From CBDBCK01 sp965203345 (GTDB lineage Bacteria; Chloroflexota; Dehalococcoidia; Lucifugimonadales; Lucifugimonadaceae), in the NCBI GenBank assembly GCA_965203345.1, contig CBDBCK010000027.1, positions 1 through 64,000 of the forward strand: a DNA stretch of 64,000 bases. Direction: 5' to 3'. A program made the position numbers and the translations under genes. Numbering within the stretch: position 1 is the stretch's first letter; the number at the start of each line of letters is the position of its first letter. The notes under the pieces are model-generated. The model worked only from the letters and a program-made list of their open reading frames with translations, did no database searches and was not told the DNA's origin. Below, piece after piece: positions 1 through 8,237 of the stretch.

Positions 1-1183
1 CGCGTTGTTTCTTCTCCTTCATCTCAATTTCGGTAGCCGCTCCGACTCTAAGTATGGCTACTCCACCCGACAGCTTGGCGAGCCTCTCTTGGAGCTTTTC
101 TCTGTCGTAATCAGAGGTTGTCTCCTCTATCTGCGCTTGGATCTCTTTCATGCGTCCCTGTATGGCGTCTTGATTGCCATGCCCTCCTACAAAGGTGGTG
201 TCGTCTTTTTTGACTACCACTCTGTCGCACTGTCCGAGATCGTCTAATGTTGCAGATTCGAGCTTTCTGCCCACTTCGCTGGATATCACAACCCCACCAG
301 TCAGAATCGAGATGTCCTGCAACATCGCCTTACGTCGATCGCCGAAGCCTGGAGCTTTCACGGCCGATATCTGAAGCAGGCCGCGCAGTTTGTTTACTAC
401 TAACGTCGCCAGTGCTTCGCCTTCCACATCTTCGGCTATGACTAGCAACGACTTCTTGGAAGACAGTACCTTCTCCAATATGGGGAGCAGATCGGACACC
501 GCTGATATCTTGCCGTCTGTTATCAGGACATAGGGCTTGTCCAGTACCGCTTCTTGGTTGTCGGAATTCGTGATAAAGTAGGGCGAGAGGTAACCGCGGT
601 CTATCTGCATCCCGTCCACATATTCAGTCTCGTATGAGAGAGATTTTGATTCGTCCACTGTTATCACGCCGTCCTTACCGACCTTGTCCATAACGTCAGC
701 TATTAGCTGTCCCATCTCATCATCATGCGATGAGAGGGTGGCTACGTTTGCGATGTGGGATTTACCCGATACTGGGGTAGACTGGCTCTTTATGGAAACC
801 CGAACGGTGTTCATGGCTCTTTCCATACCTCTTTTCAGTGCCATTGGGTCTGCACCCGCGGCTACGTTCTTAAACCCTTCAGATACTATGGCCTGAGCAA
901 GAACGGTGGACGTCGTGGTCCCGTCCCCTGCGTCATCGTTAGTCTTCTTGGAAGCCTCTTTGAGCAATTGCGCTCCCATGTTCTCAAAGGCGTTCTCAAG
1001 ATCTATCTCTTTGGCTATCGACACTCCGTCAGAGTTGACCTGAGGAGGGCCGAACTTCTTATCCACTACCACATTCCGACCGCTAGGCCCAAGCGTAACG
1101 CGCAGGGTGTCGGCCAGAGTGTCTATACCGGACTTTAGACGCGTCCTAGCGTCGGATCCGAACTTTAAATCTTTAGCTGGCAT
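1..1183 (-). CDS. groL: Chaperonin GroEL, N-terminal about 394 residues (cut by window edge)
   Basis: Large subunit of the ATP-dependent GroEL-GroES folding chamber in the cytoplasm. The minus-strand translation starts MPAKDLKFGSDARTRLKSG at 1183 and stays open to the window edge. It carries the GroEL nucleotide-binding signatures NTLRVTLGP-type (here DTLRVTLGPSGRNVVVD) and NDDAGDGTTTSTVLAQAI, and reaches the RLAKLSGGVA segment. The C-terminal part lies outside the window. It follows groES by 63 bp on the same strand and is presumably co-transcribed from the groES promoter. An AGGAGAAAA ribosome-binding site precedes the ATG. Confidence 0.97.
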   Translation of the reverse strand, partial: MPAKDLKFGSDARTRLKSGIDTLADTLRVTLGPSGRNVVVDKKFGPPQVNSDGVSIAKEIDLENAFENMGAQLLKEASKKTNDDAGDGTTTSTVLAQAIVSEGFKNVAAGADPMALKRGMERAMNTVRVSIKSQSTPVSGKSHIANVATLSSHDDEMGQLIADVMDKVGKDGVITVDESKSLSYETEYVDGMQIDRGYLSPYFITNSDNQEAVLDKPYVLITDGKISAVSDLLPILEKVLSSKKSLLVIAEDVEGEALATLVVNKLRGLLQISAVKAPGFGDRRKAMLQDISILTGGVVISSEVGRKLESATLDDLGQCDRVVVKKDDTTFVGGHGNQDAIQGRMKEIQAQIEETTSDYDREKLQERLAKLSGGVAILRVGAATEIEMKEKKQR

Positions 1184-1246
1184 ATATTTTCTCCTTGTTT
1201 AAATTGTCTTGTTTTCTGTATAGAACTTTTCCGGGTTTATCAAGAG

Positions 1247-1543
1247 TTAGTCCACTATGGCGAGGATGTCACTCTCTCGGACTATGAGATACTCAATCCC
1301 GTCTTGTTTGTATTCCGTACCGGCGTATTTGGAATACACTACCCTCTCCCCAACCTTGACAGATGAAGGGACAGTAGTACCTTCATCTGTAACTCTGCCG
1401 GGACCGGCGGCTACGATCTTCCCCTGTTGCGGTTTCTCTTTTGCTGTGTCGGGGATGATTATCCCACCGGTGCTTTTTTCCGCTTCTTCTTCAAGCGGCT
1501 CTATAACTACCCTGTCGGCCAAAGGCCTCAGATTGAGTGCCAT
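1247..1543 (-). CDS. groES: Co-chaperonin GroES
   Basis: The 98-residue lid of the GroEL chamber, of normal length for the family. The translation contains the N-terminal LRPLADRVVIEPLEEE segment, the mobile-loop region STGGIIIPDTAKEKPQQG and the C-terminal YLIVRESDILAIVD. It is the first gene of a groES-groEL operon on the minus strand. The start ATG at 1543 has a GAGGAGAG ribosome-binding site. Upstream lie a good sigma-70-type promoter and a CIRCE-like inverted repeat, so heat-shock control by an HrcA-type repressor is likely. Confidence 0.97.
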   Translation of the reverse strand: MALNLRPLADRVVIEPLEEEAEKSTGGIIIPDTAKEKPQQGKIVAAGPGRVTDEGTTVPSSVKVGERVVYSKYAGTEYKQDGIEYLIVRESDILAIVD

Positions 1544-1601
1544 ATGTTCTCTCCTCTCGCACTTCGATATGCTCTCTAGATGAGCTCTCGTTGCAATTAT
1601 T

Positions 1602-1628
1602 TTAGCAGTCTTATAGTTAGCCTGCTAA
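1602..1628 (-). promoter_or_regulatory. CIRCE-like operator of groESL
   Basis: The inverted repeat TTAGCAGTC-N9-GCCTGCTAA has the arm length and 9-nt spacer of CIRCE (consensus TTAGCACTC-N9-GAGTGCTAA), the HrcA binding site. The arms pair at 8 of 9 positions with each other and differ from consensus at the inner end. It lies just downstream of the -10 box, where a bound repressor would block initiation. Confidence 0.75.
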
Positions 1629-1631
1629 TTT

Positions 1632-1660
1632 AATATATGGAGTTTTTTTCTCTTTGTCAA
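1632..1660 (-). promoter_or_regulatory. groESL promoter
   Basis: On the minus strand TTGACA (1660-1655) is followed by a 17-nt spacer and TATATT (1637-1632). This is a near-consensus vegetative promoter. The expected start site falls at the edge of the CIRCE-like repeat. Confidence 0.8.
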
Positions 1661-1760
1661 CATTGTCAACGTTCTCTACTCGGTTGGTGAGTATTGCAGG
1701 AGAGATGCTATCTTTTACTATTGAACCGTTGAACGTTACGTGTTCTGAAGGGAAATCCTG

Positions 1761-2444
1761 ATGTCAGAGTTAGTCCAGAATCCATTGACTTTCGCTGTTT
1801 TACAGATAAAGTGGGAAGACCTTAAAAGGGATGAATCTTGCTATGTCCTCAACCTGCGTCTAAGACGAGCTCTGAGTTGGCTTGGACGTGCCGAGAAGGA
1901 GATAACGACTGACTTTGACGCTTCATTCATCTTCTATTGGATAGCTTTCAACGCTACCTATGCGAAGGCCGGTCAGGCGGAACTTAAGACGGGGGAGAGA
2001 AGATTTTTTGGAGAGTATTTCCAAAGGGTTGTTGCTCTTGACTCCGACAATATGATTTACAACGTCGTCTGGGAGAGATTTTCAGGTCCGGTCAGGGTGT
2101 TATTGGACAATAAGTTTGTGTATGAGCCTTTTTGGAAACATCATAACGGTGTAGCTGGATATGAAGATTGGGCAGACAAATTTGAACGCAGTAAGAGAAA
2201 AGCACACTCGGCACTGGGAAGAATGAACGTCTGTTCCGTCCTGGAGGTGTTGTTTGATCGGCTGTACGTTTTACGCAATCAGCTACTTCATGGGGGTGCT
2301 ACTTGGAACGGCTCCGTAAACCGAAACCAAGTGCGGGACGGTGCTCACATTATGGCTTTCCTGGCTCCGCACTTTATTAATTTGATGATGGACAACCCAA
2401 ACGAAGACTGGGGAGCGCCGCACTATCCTGTCATAGATAGATAG
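1761..2444 (+). CDS. HEPN-domain protein, putative RNase-fold
   Basis: A 227-residue protein of a family found as solitary genes in many bacteria. It shows a HEPN-type signature near the C-terminus: RNQLLH at residues 172-177 (R-x4-H), the motif used by HEPN ribonucleases, followed by GGATWNGSVNRNQVRDG. Upstream residues are helical with no membrane segment. A GAAGGGAAA ribosome-binding site precedes the ATG. It stands alone, divergent from groES and convergent with holB, and no antitoxin-like partner is seen. Function unknown. RNA cleavage or a defence role is inferred from the motif only. Confidence 0.65.
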   Translation: MSELVQNPLTFAVLQIKWEDLKRDESCYVLNLRLRRALSWLGRAEKEITTDFDASFIFYWIAFNATYAKAGQAELKTGERRFFGEYFQRVVALDSDNMIYNVVWERFSGPVRVLLDNKFVYEPFWKHHNGVAGYEDWADKFERSKRKAHSALGRMNVCSVLEVLFDRLYVLRNQLLHGGATWNGSVNRNQVRDGAHIMAFLAPHFINLMMDNPNEDWGAPHYPVIDR

Positions 2445-2497
2445 TCTGCTTATACCGTTAGAGTGCAAGCAGCTTTGAGACCTGGTAGGCGATATTT

Positions 2498-3541
2498 CTA
2501 ATTGAGCGTGGGCATGTTCATAAGCATCACCTCTAACGCTAGTCTTGGAGCGACGTTAGCTTTGAGGTCGGAAAGGGCGCCATTAACTGCATCAATACCT
2601 TGCCGTATCTCTTTCATCTCCAAAGACAGGCTGGCTTGCTCCAGGGTTTCCCTTGAATCTATAGCTATTATGCCTTCACTGCAAGCAGCTTTTACCAAAG
2701 CCAGGTCTCTCCACCACCAGAGCCACCAGTCAAGCTCTTCCGTAACCTCGCGCGGGTCTAATCTCCAGCTCCCGCTGATCACTCGGGCAGTATTGAATCG
2801 TGATTCAAGTCCGCTTTGAAACACCTCTGCAGCGCGCTTCAGAGCTTGTGTTCCTTTCTCAACCATTGCTTGATCCGAAGCCGCTGCTATCGCCCAGCCG
2901 ATCTTTCCTCTTGACATACGTGTCAACAGTTCGATTTGGTCTTCATCTCTCTGTTCCTCCAGTCGTGACCGCAGCTCCTTTCTTATGACTTCCAGGCTGG
3001 TCTGACGAAGGCGTACAACCGTACAGCGGGACGCGACGGTCGGTAGCAAGTCTCCTTCAGACGTGGCTATCAGGGCGAACGCTATGTCCTCCGGTGGTTC
3101 CTCCAATGTTTTCAGCAGAGCGTTAGAGGCTGCTACGGACGTCTTATCAGCGTCGTCTATGATGAACGTCTTCTTGCGGCCTTCAAATGGCTTTAGATGA
3201 GACTCAGAGCGTATGGTGTGAATATCTTCTATGGATATCTGTTGCCTTCGGGTTGTCTCTTCTCCGGACGCCGATCTTCGTAAAGATATCGTCTTGACAT
3301 CGGCGTGGATATCTCTCATGACGCGCCTGCATTGCCGGCACTTTCCACAGGGAGCGTAGGCGCGTGGCGAGTCTTCGGGTATCGTTGAGCAATTCAGCGC
3401 GGCGGCTATATTCATCGCAAGCAGGCGACGCCCTGACCGTTCAGGACCGGTTATGAGCCAAGCGTGAGGGGTACGTCCCCGTTTGATCGTCGCTTCAACG
3501 AAGTTGACCGCTTGGTCGTGTCCGATTACGCTCCAACCCAC
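2498..3541 (-). CDS. holB: DNA polymerase III delta' subunit
   Basis: AAA+ subunit of the clamp-loader complex that places the sliding clamp on DNA. The 347-residue translation opens with MGWSVIGHDQAVNFVEATI, then a degenerate Walker A GPERSGRR (residues 32-39; the usual GKT is lost, as in many delta' proteins that do not hydrolyse ATP). A Cys4 zinc module follows (C51, C65, C68, C71), then the DAD box (IIDDADKTS), the LLKTLEEPP segment and SRC-type ASRCTVVRL. It starts 7 bp after the lysA stop on the same strand, so the two are probably co-transcribed. Confidence 0.92.
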   Translation of the reverse strand: MGWSVIGHDQAVNFVEATIKRGRTPHAWLITGPERSGRRLLAMNIAAALNCSTIPEDSPRAYAPCGKCRQCRRVMRDIHADVKTISLRRSASGEETTRRQQISIEDIHTIRSESHLKPFEGRKKTFIIDDADKTSVAASNALLKTLEEPPEDIAFALIATSEGDLLPTVASRCTVVRLRQTSLEVIRKELRSRLEEQRDEDQIELLTRMSRGKIGWAIAAASDQAMVEKGTQALKRAAEVFQSGLESRFNTARVISGSWRLDPREVTEELDWWLWWWRDLALVKAACSEGIIAIDSRETLEQASLSLEMKEIRQGIDAVNGALSDLKANVAPRLALEVMLMNMPTLN

Positions 3542-3548
3542 CGGCGGA

Positions 3549-4880
3549 TCAGACGGCGAAGGGTGCTAGAAGGTCGGCGTAAGCGTCTCTCTTGCGCAAC
3601 ATTGAAACTTCACCTTCGTTTACAAGAACTGCCGCTGGGCGCAGGTTCATGTTGTAGTTGCTGGACATAGCCAGGCAATAAGCCCCTGCGGAGGGCAGGA
3701 CCAGTAGATCCCCTGCCTCGGGAGTGGGAATGCGAGCATCTTTGACTAAAAAGTCCCCTGATTCACAATACTTGCCCGCTATAGTCGCACGGAAGTCGTG
3801 CGGTGCAAGAGGTTTGTTGCCAGACACCACCTCATAAACGGCATCATAAAGGGCGGGGCGTATATTATCACCCATTCCCCCATCTACGGAAACATAGGTC
3901 CTCACGCCGGGGATCTCCTTTATCGCTCCTACTGTGTACACCGCTACTCCGGCGCGCCCGACTATAGCCCTACCGGGCTCCACGACAAGCGAAGGCAGTT
4001 TCAACTCTAGTCTTTCGCACTCCTCTACTACTGCATTGGTGATAGTCCGTGCGTAATCTTCAATTGGAGGAACGACCTCGTTTTCGGAGTAGCCTATGGC
4101 GAACCCTCCTCCGGGATTGAACTCCTCCAGATCAAAGCCGAACCGTTTTTTCATGTCGCATGCAAAATCCAAAGCGTACCGTATCGCCTCCTTGTAAGGT
4201 TCCATTTTGAATATTGGAGACCCAAGATGAAAATGGATGCCCACGAGCTCCATACCGGGAGCTTCCATAATTTGCTCAACGGCTTGCTCTGCAGCTCCTG
4301 TCGTTATAGGAAAGCCAAACTTTGAGTCTAATATTCCGGTCGTAGTAAGGTGATGTGTATGCGGATTTACACTTGGTGAAACCCTGATCAGGACGTTTTG
4401 ACGACAGTCTGAGTTGCGCGTTGCTTTATCGAGCAATGCGATCTCCCAAAACGAATCTACAGTCACAGATTTTATGGCGTAGTCCAGAGCTGATTCCAGC
4501 TCTGTCAGGCTCTTATTATTTCCATGAAAATTTATCTTTTCCGGAGGAAAGCCAGCGATCTTGGCAAGCTCCAATTCTCCCCCCGATACTACGTCAATGT
4601 GTATCTCCTCTTCCGCTAGTATGCGAAGAAGGGTAGGGCTTGTGAAGGCCTTGGACGAATAAGATATTGTAGAGTCCTCGTACATGCCTCGGAACGTTCC
4701 TATGAAATCACGGCATGCCTTCCGCAAGGTGGATTCGTCATAGACGTATAATGGTGTGCCAAACTCCGCAGCCAAATCTACAACGTCGCAACCACCTATG
4801 GAGAGATGCGCCTTATCGTTCACGGTCGTTATGCCGGGCAGTAGTTTTGCCAGAGGTACGGGGGTGTTTTCGGCTTTCAT
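3549..4880 (-). CDS. lysA: Diaminopimelate decarboxylase
   Basis: PLP enzyme that converts meso-diaminopimelate to L-lysine, the last step of the lysine pathway. The 443 residues fit the family. The PLP lysine is K77 in YSSKAF, with HFHLGS, the phosphate-binding GGGFAIGY, EPGRAIVG and the substrate-binding CESGDFL motif. It begins directly behind a small reading frame (4883-5056) whose TAA is 2 nt before the lysA ATG, and it is followed at 7 bp by holB. Confidence 0.95.
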   Translation of the reverse strand: MKAENTPVPLAKLLPGITTVNDKAHLSIGGCDVVDLAAEFGTPLYVYDESTLRKACRDFIGTFRGMYEDSTISYSSKAFTSPTLLRILAEEEIHIDVVSGGELELAKIAGFPPEKINFHGNNKSLTELESALDYAIKSVTVDSFWEIALLDKATRNSDCRQNVLIRVSPSVNPHTHHLTTTGILDSKFGFPITTGAAEQAVEQIMEAPGMELVGIHFHLGSPIFKMEPYKEAIRYALDFACDMKKRFGFDLEEFNPGGGFAIGYSENEVVPPIEDYARTITNAVVEECERLELKLPSLVVEPGRAIVGRAGVAVYTVGAIKEIPGVRTYVSVDGGMGDNIRPALYDAVYEVVSGNKPLAPHDFRATIAGKYCESGDFLVKDARIPTPEAGDLLVLPSAGAYCLAMSSNYNMNLRPAAVLVNEGEVSMLRKRDAYADLLAPFAV

Positions 4881-4882
4881 TG

Positions 4883-5056
4883 TTACATGCTTAATATATC
4901 AACAACTTGTGCTGACATTGGTTTCGGCAAGCCCTCTGTTTCGTCAAACATATCGTCAAGCCTTGCGTAGGTAAGTATCCTCTTGTATTCCAGTTTGGGA
5001 TGGTCAACTACGATGCATATCTGCGGTTCCTATACGGCTGTGCCGCGCTTGCTCAT
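4883..5056 (-). CDS. Small 57-codon reading frame with an in-frame amber codon
   Basis: From ATG 5056 the minus strand reads MSKRGTAV, then TAG (5032-5030), then EPQICIVVDHPKLEYKRIL and on to TAA just before lysA. The part after the amber codon has protein-like composition (for example YARLDDMFDETEGLPKPM) and ends exactly at lysA, as an operon gene would. Either the TAG is a fresh nonsense mutation or the true product starts at a non-ATG codon after it. I do not recognise the family. It is too short and interrupted for a firm call. Confidence 0.4.
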
Positions 5057-5221
5057 CCTGTACAGCCCTCAACCTATTACCTACTGACTATACACCCCAC
5101 TACCTAACTTACGTAACAAGCTTCAAATGTTTAATTTGATACTTATAAACTATCATTATTCTGCAGAAGGTATTTGCATTAGGGTCTCTTCATATCTGTG
5201 CATTTCATTTATTATAATACT

Positions 5222-5565
5222 CTAATCATTTATATCAAAATTTGGATCAGGATTTCCATCTAATATATATATTTCTCTATTCGGACTTGTAAGTAACATA
5301 ATTTTGAGAGTGGTTTCTCTTCTTTCATCTGTAATGGGTATTGGAAATATTGGAATATCGCTCTTATTATTTCTTTTCGACCCTATTGCAATAGAATTAA
5401 GATAATTGGATATGGATTTACTGTTGTAGTCGCGGTGCGCAACGGCGTTGACGATGGCTTCAGCTACCATAAAACGACGCAACAGTGGTTCGCCGGCCAA
5501 ATGTCGCCGAGTATCTTACGCTCTTGGTTGAATTCTCTTTGGGAACTGCTGATGAAGATTTTCAT
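5222..5565 (-). pseudogene. DUF4062 / AlbA-HATPase type gene, frameshifted and internally deleted
   Basis: From ATG 5565 one frame reads MKIFISSSQREFNQERKILGD, the typical start of DUF4062 proteins. Near 5503 the homology jumps to another frame (AGEPLLRRFM), and this runs directly into VAEAIVNAVAHRDYNSKS, which normally lies far downstream in the RecG-like ATPase part. So there is a frameshift plus a large internal deletion. The rest (to TAA at 5222) is unrecognised and A+T-rich. This is a relic of a large defence or regulatory ATPase. Its ATG overlaps the stop of the relic upstream (ATGA). Confidence 0.6.
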
Positions 5566-5690
5566 CCGATGATTCTGATACTCTTCAGAATCTCCTTTAA
5601 TGTAGCGTCAGTGACCCCGCGGATGAGGCAGGCGGTGTCCCATATCCACGATTCAAGTAATTCCGAGTTTTCTGGGTTACCTCTCAGTGT
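5562..5690 (-). pseudogene. Fragment resembling the N-terminus of a type I restriction methylase (HsdM)
   Basis: One minus-strand frame reads NSELLESWIWDTACLIRGVT and on through DATLKEIL before TGA at 5562. HsdM proteins begin with an LExWLWEAACxIRGxVDAxKxKDYIL-type segment, which this resembles. No continuation is seen. With the DUF4062 relic beside it, this suggests a lost restriction-type locus between lysA and mazG. Confidence 0.4.
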
Positions 5691-5752
5691 TGCACTATTC
5701 CGAATGATTCATTTGTTCAAGCAACGGTAAATTATCACTGTGCAGAATTTGG

Positions 5753-6592
5753 TTACGCCGGTTCATTTCTGTCAGCTGTCCGCGTTTTCTGTGCGAGCTC
5801 CCATAGCTGTGCCGTCTCATCAGGGAGCAATTCGTCAAGAGGACGCCCTCCCGCGTGCTGTTCCATAGAGAGTATCTTGCGGCTAAAGCGCGCTGTTGCT
5901 GTACGTAGGGCGTCTTCGGGGTTGACGCCGGTCTTAAGTACGTTGTAAGTGGTTTGCATAAGTAGTTCGCCCGCTTGAACTTCGGCCTCGTTTTCTGTGG
6001 AATCTGTACTTGTTTTGCTCTGCAATGGGTCGTACCTACTTTCAAACGTTACGCCTGCTTTTTCGGCTCTTTTCAACAGTATTGCTGCTACAGCCAAGCC
6101 CGGCAACCCTGCGGGTAAATCTTTAAGTATGGACGTCCTTCCGCTTTCTTTTCTCTTGATCAGTTCCCAACTTTTTTCCACGTCCTCAACGTTGTTCGAT
6201 ACGCCGTCCAAGGGTCCGGGTTTCTCTTCCGGTCCCTCGCTGGTTAAGGCATCTTGTGAGGGGAATACGTGAGGGTGCCGTCGTCGTAGTTTCTCGATGT
6301 TACGGCGGACTATTGAGGTGCAGTCGAACTCGTCTTTTCGCCTAGCAAAATCTGCCTGGAAGGTCACGTGGGTGAGGATATCGCCTAGCTCACCTTCAAG
6401 GGCTTCGGCGTCGTCGTTATCCATGGCTTCCAGAGCTTCGTACGCCTCTTCAAGGAACAGACTACGCAATGAACGGCGTGACTGTTTGGCGTCCCAAGGA
6501 CATCCTCCGGGATCTCGTAGCGTTTCGACCATGTACACCAACTCTGCGAAAGCCTCACCCGCTTCCCTTGCTGCAACTGACAACTCTTTCAT
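5753..6592 (-). CDS. mazG: Nucleoside triphosphate pyrophosphohydrolase MazG
   Basis: Hydrolyses (d)NTPs to NMP and PPi as a house-cleaning enzyme. The 279-residue translation has CPWDAKQ (31-37), the metal-binding LEEAYEALEAMD helix (around 47-58) and ELGDILTHVTF (68-78). A weaker second MazG-like half follows, with LPGLAVAAILLKRAEKAGVTF. Length is in the usual range. The start ATG at 6592 is preceded by a GAGAGGAACC sequence. It is followed on the same strand by relics of a restriction-like locus, then lysA-holB. Confidence 0.93.
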   Translation of the reverse strand: MKELSVAAREAGEAFAELVYMVETLRDPGGCPWDAKQSRRSLRSLFLEEAYEALEAMDNDDAEALEGELGDILTHVTFQADFARRKDEFDCTSIVRRNIEKLRRRHPHVFPSQDALTSEGPEEKPGPLDGVSNNVEDVEKSWELIKRKESGRTSILKDLPAGLPGLAVAAILLKRAEKAGVTFESRYDPLQSKTSTDSTENEAEVQAGELLMQTTYNVLKTGVNPEDALRTATARFSRKILSMEQHAGGRPLDELLPDETAQLWELAQKTRTADRNEPA

Positions 6593-6615
6593 AGGGTTGG
6601 TTCCTCTCTTCTTCT

Positions 6616-6779
6616 CTACGGCACGCCGAGCTTATAGTCCCGGCGTCTGTCTCTGTTTATGCAGTTAGTCGCGACCTCATAGGTCATGCCTCGTTTGCGA
6701 CACCACTCTTCAACAGTTCTGCTTTTATGCTGAATATTGTGTCATAACCGCTTTCTATAGTGGCAAACTTCAAATTCAC
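6616..6779 (-). pseudogene. Small gene remnant between the FKBP lipoprotein and mazG
   Basis: A GTG at 6779 with GGAGG 8 nt upstream opens MNLKFATIESGYDTIFSIK and ends at TGA 6684. A shift by one at the AAAA run switches to SRTVEEWCRKRGMTYEV and on through CINRDRRRDYKLGVP to TAG 6616. Both halves look coded, so a small protein of about 54 residues with one frameshift is plausible. I do not recognise the family. Confidence 0.3.
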
Positions 6780-6833
6780 CCTAATTTCCTCCAGGTAGAA
6801 ATTATGCTGAACGATGTTCCCCGAGGTTCACCC

Positions 6834-8237
6834 TTATCCTCCTCCTGGCACCGTTACGTTCAGAAGCTCTACGTGGAGATGCAAAGTTGCGTTGCTCGGC
6901 ACGCGCGGCGGCGATCCACGTTCGCCATACCCTAATTCGGGCGGTATAATCACCCTGCGCGCACCTCCCTCTTTCATCCCTATCATCCCCTCGCTGAATC
7001 CCGGTATAACTGCCTGTAAGGGAAACGAAACGGTCATATCTCCTATGGTGCTAGCATACGACGACTCAAATAAGCAGCCGTCATTGAGCCATAAGCTGTA
7101 TCGGACGCGCACTATCCCGGTATCGTCTTCAATCGCCCGCCCTGTTCCTTCTGATACTTCCTGAACGCCCAGCCCATCGTCCCGTAACGTTATAGTAGCG
7201 GCGTCAAAATCTTCAAAACGTGGAGCACCTTCGGGCAGATCCACAGGACTTATGCATATATCCCTTATGCTCAGAAGCTCTATGTGAAAATGCAAGGTTG
7301 CATTGCCTGGCACGCGCGGCGGAGCACCTTGTTCACCGTATCCCAATTCAGGGGGTACAATTACCCTGCGCTCACCTCCCTCTTGCATCCCTATAATTCC
7401 TTCACTGAAGCCGGCTATAGTTCCTTCTAAAGGAAACTCAACAGCGTTATCCACATTGCGACTGTAAGATGAATCAAATAGGCAACCGTCATCAAGCCAC
7501 CCACTGTATCGCATACGCACCACTAGGTCGGTAGCCTCTTCAACCGTCTGGCCTGTTCCTTCTGATACGTCTTGAACGCCCAACCCATCGCTTCGCAGCG
7601 TTATCGTAGACACGTCAACGTCCTCAAAGCCTGGAGCGTCTTCGGGCAAATCTTCAGGGCTTATACAAAACGTCTGGGCCGTGATAGTATCCGCTTCCGG
7701 CTCTACTATGTTCAGAAGCTGAATATAGAAGTGCAGAGTTGCATTACCCGGTATGCGCGGCGGAGCTCCCGCTTCGCCGTATCCTAGTATGGGAGGTATG
7801 ATTATCCTACGTTCGCCTCCTTCGTTCATCCCTATCATCCCTTCGCTAAACCCATCTATGACGTTTTCCAACATAAACGCGGCGGCGTTGTCATCTGTGC
7901 CGCGTTCATATGAAGAGTCCAGGAGGCAGCCATTGTCGAGCCATAGACTATATCGGACGCGTACCGTCTTGTTTTTGTCTTCAAGTGTCTGTCCCGTACC
8001 GTCGGTGATGTCGTGAACGCCTAACCCGTCTACTCCCAATATCACGTTAGTGGTGTCAATATCCTCAAAGCGCGGAGCATCAGCTGGCAGAGTGTCCTGC
8101 TCAACACAAGATATAACAGCTGGAGTCGGCTCTATAACCGTTATGGTGTGCTCTTCACCGGGACCCCCGCGGGTTTCACGACATCCGGCAACAGATACGG
8201 TAAGAAGTAGAACGAAAACTATCGCCCACTTATGCAT
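6834..8237 (-). CDS. Lipoprotein with three FKBP-type peptidyl-prolyl isomerase domains
   Basis: From ATG 8237 the protein (467 aa) begins MHKWAIVFVLLLTVSVAGC, a signal peptide with lipobox VAGC, so it is a membrane-anchored, exported protein. Three similar modules of about 130 residues follow. Each has a Y(S)xWLxxGCLxxSSY strand and a GFSEGxIGMxEGGxRRxIxPPxLGYG core ending NATLHxxxxLLN, the FKBP fold and active-site region. The close resemblance of the modules suggests internal triplication. I prefer 8237 to an upstream ATG at 8276 because the former starts the signal peptide and overlaps the aldolase stop by 8 bp, a coupling arrangement. Role: probably folding of exported proteins. Confidence 0.88.
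   Translation of the reverse strand: MHKWAIVFVLLLTVSVAGCRETRGGPGEEHTITVIEPTPAVISCVEQDTLPADAPRFEDIDTTNVILGVDGLGVHDITDGTGQTLEDKNKTVRVRYSLWLDNGCLLDSSYERGTDDNAAAFMLENVIDGFSEGMIGMNEGGERRIIIPPILGYGEAGAPPRIPGNATLHFYIQLLNIVEPEADTITAQTFCISPEDLPEDAPGFEDVDVSTITLRSDGLGVQDVSEGTGQTVEEATDLVVRMRYSGWLDDGCLFDSSYSRNVDNAVEFPLEGTIAGFSEGIIGMQEGGERRVIVPPELGYGEQGAPPRVPGNATLHFHIELLSIRDICISPVDLPEGAPRFEDFDAATITLRDDGLGVQEVSEGTGRAIEDDTGIVRVRYSLWLNDGCLFESSYASTIGDMTVSFPLQAVIPGFSEGMIGMKEGGARRVIIPPELGYGERGSPPRVPSNATLHLHVELLNVTVPGGG

Noticed and set aside
7572..7787. Plus-strand frames across the FKBP, LysA and HolB genes
   Set aside because: Each lies opposite a well-supported gene with clear family motifs and shows no family signature of its own.
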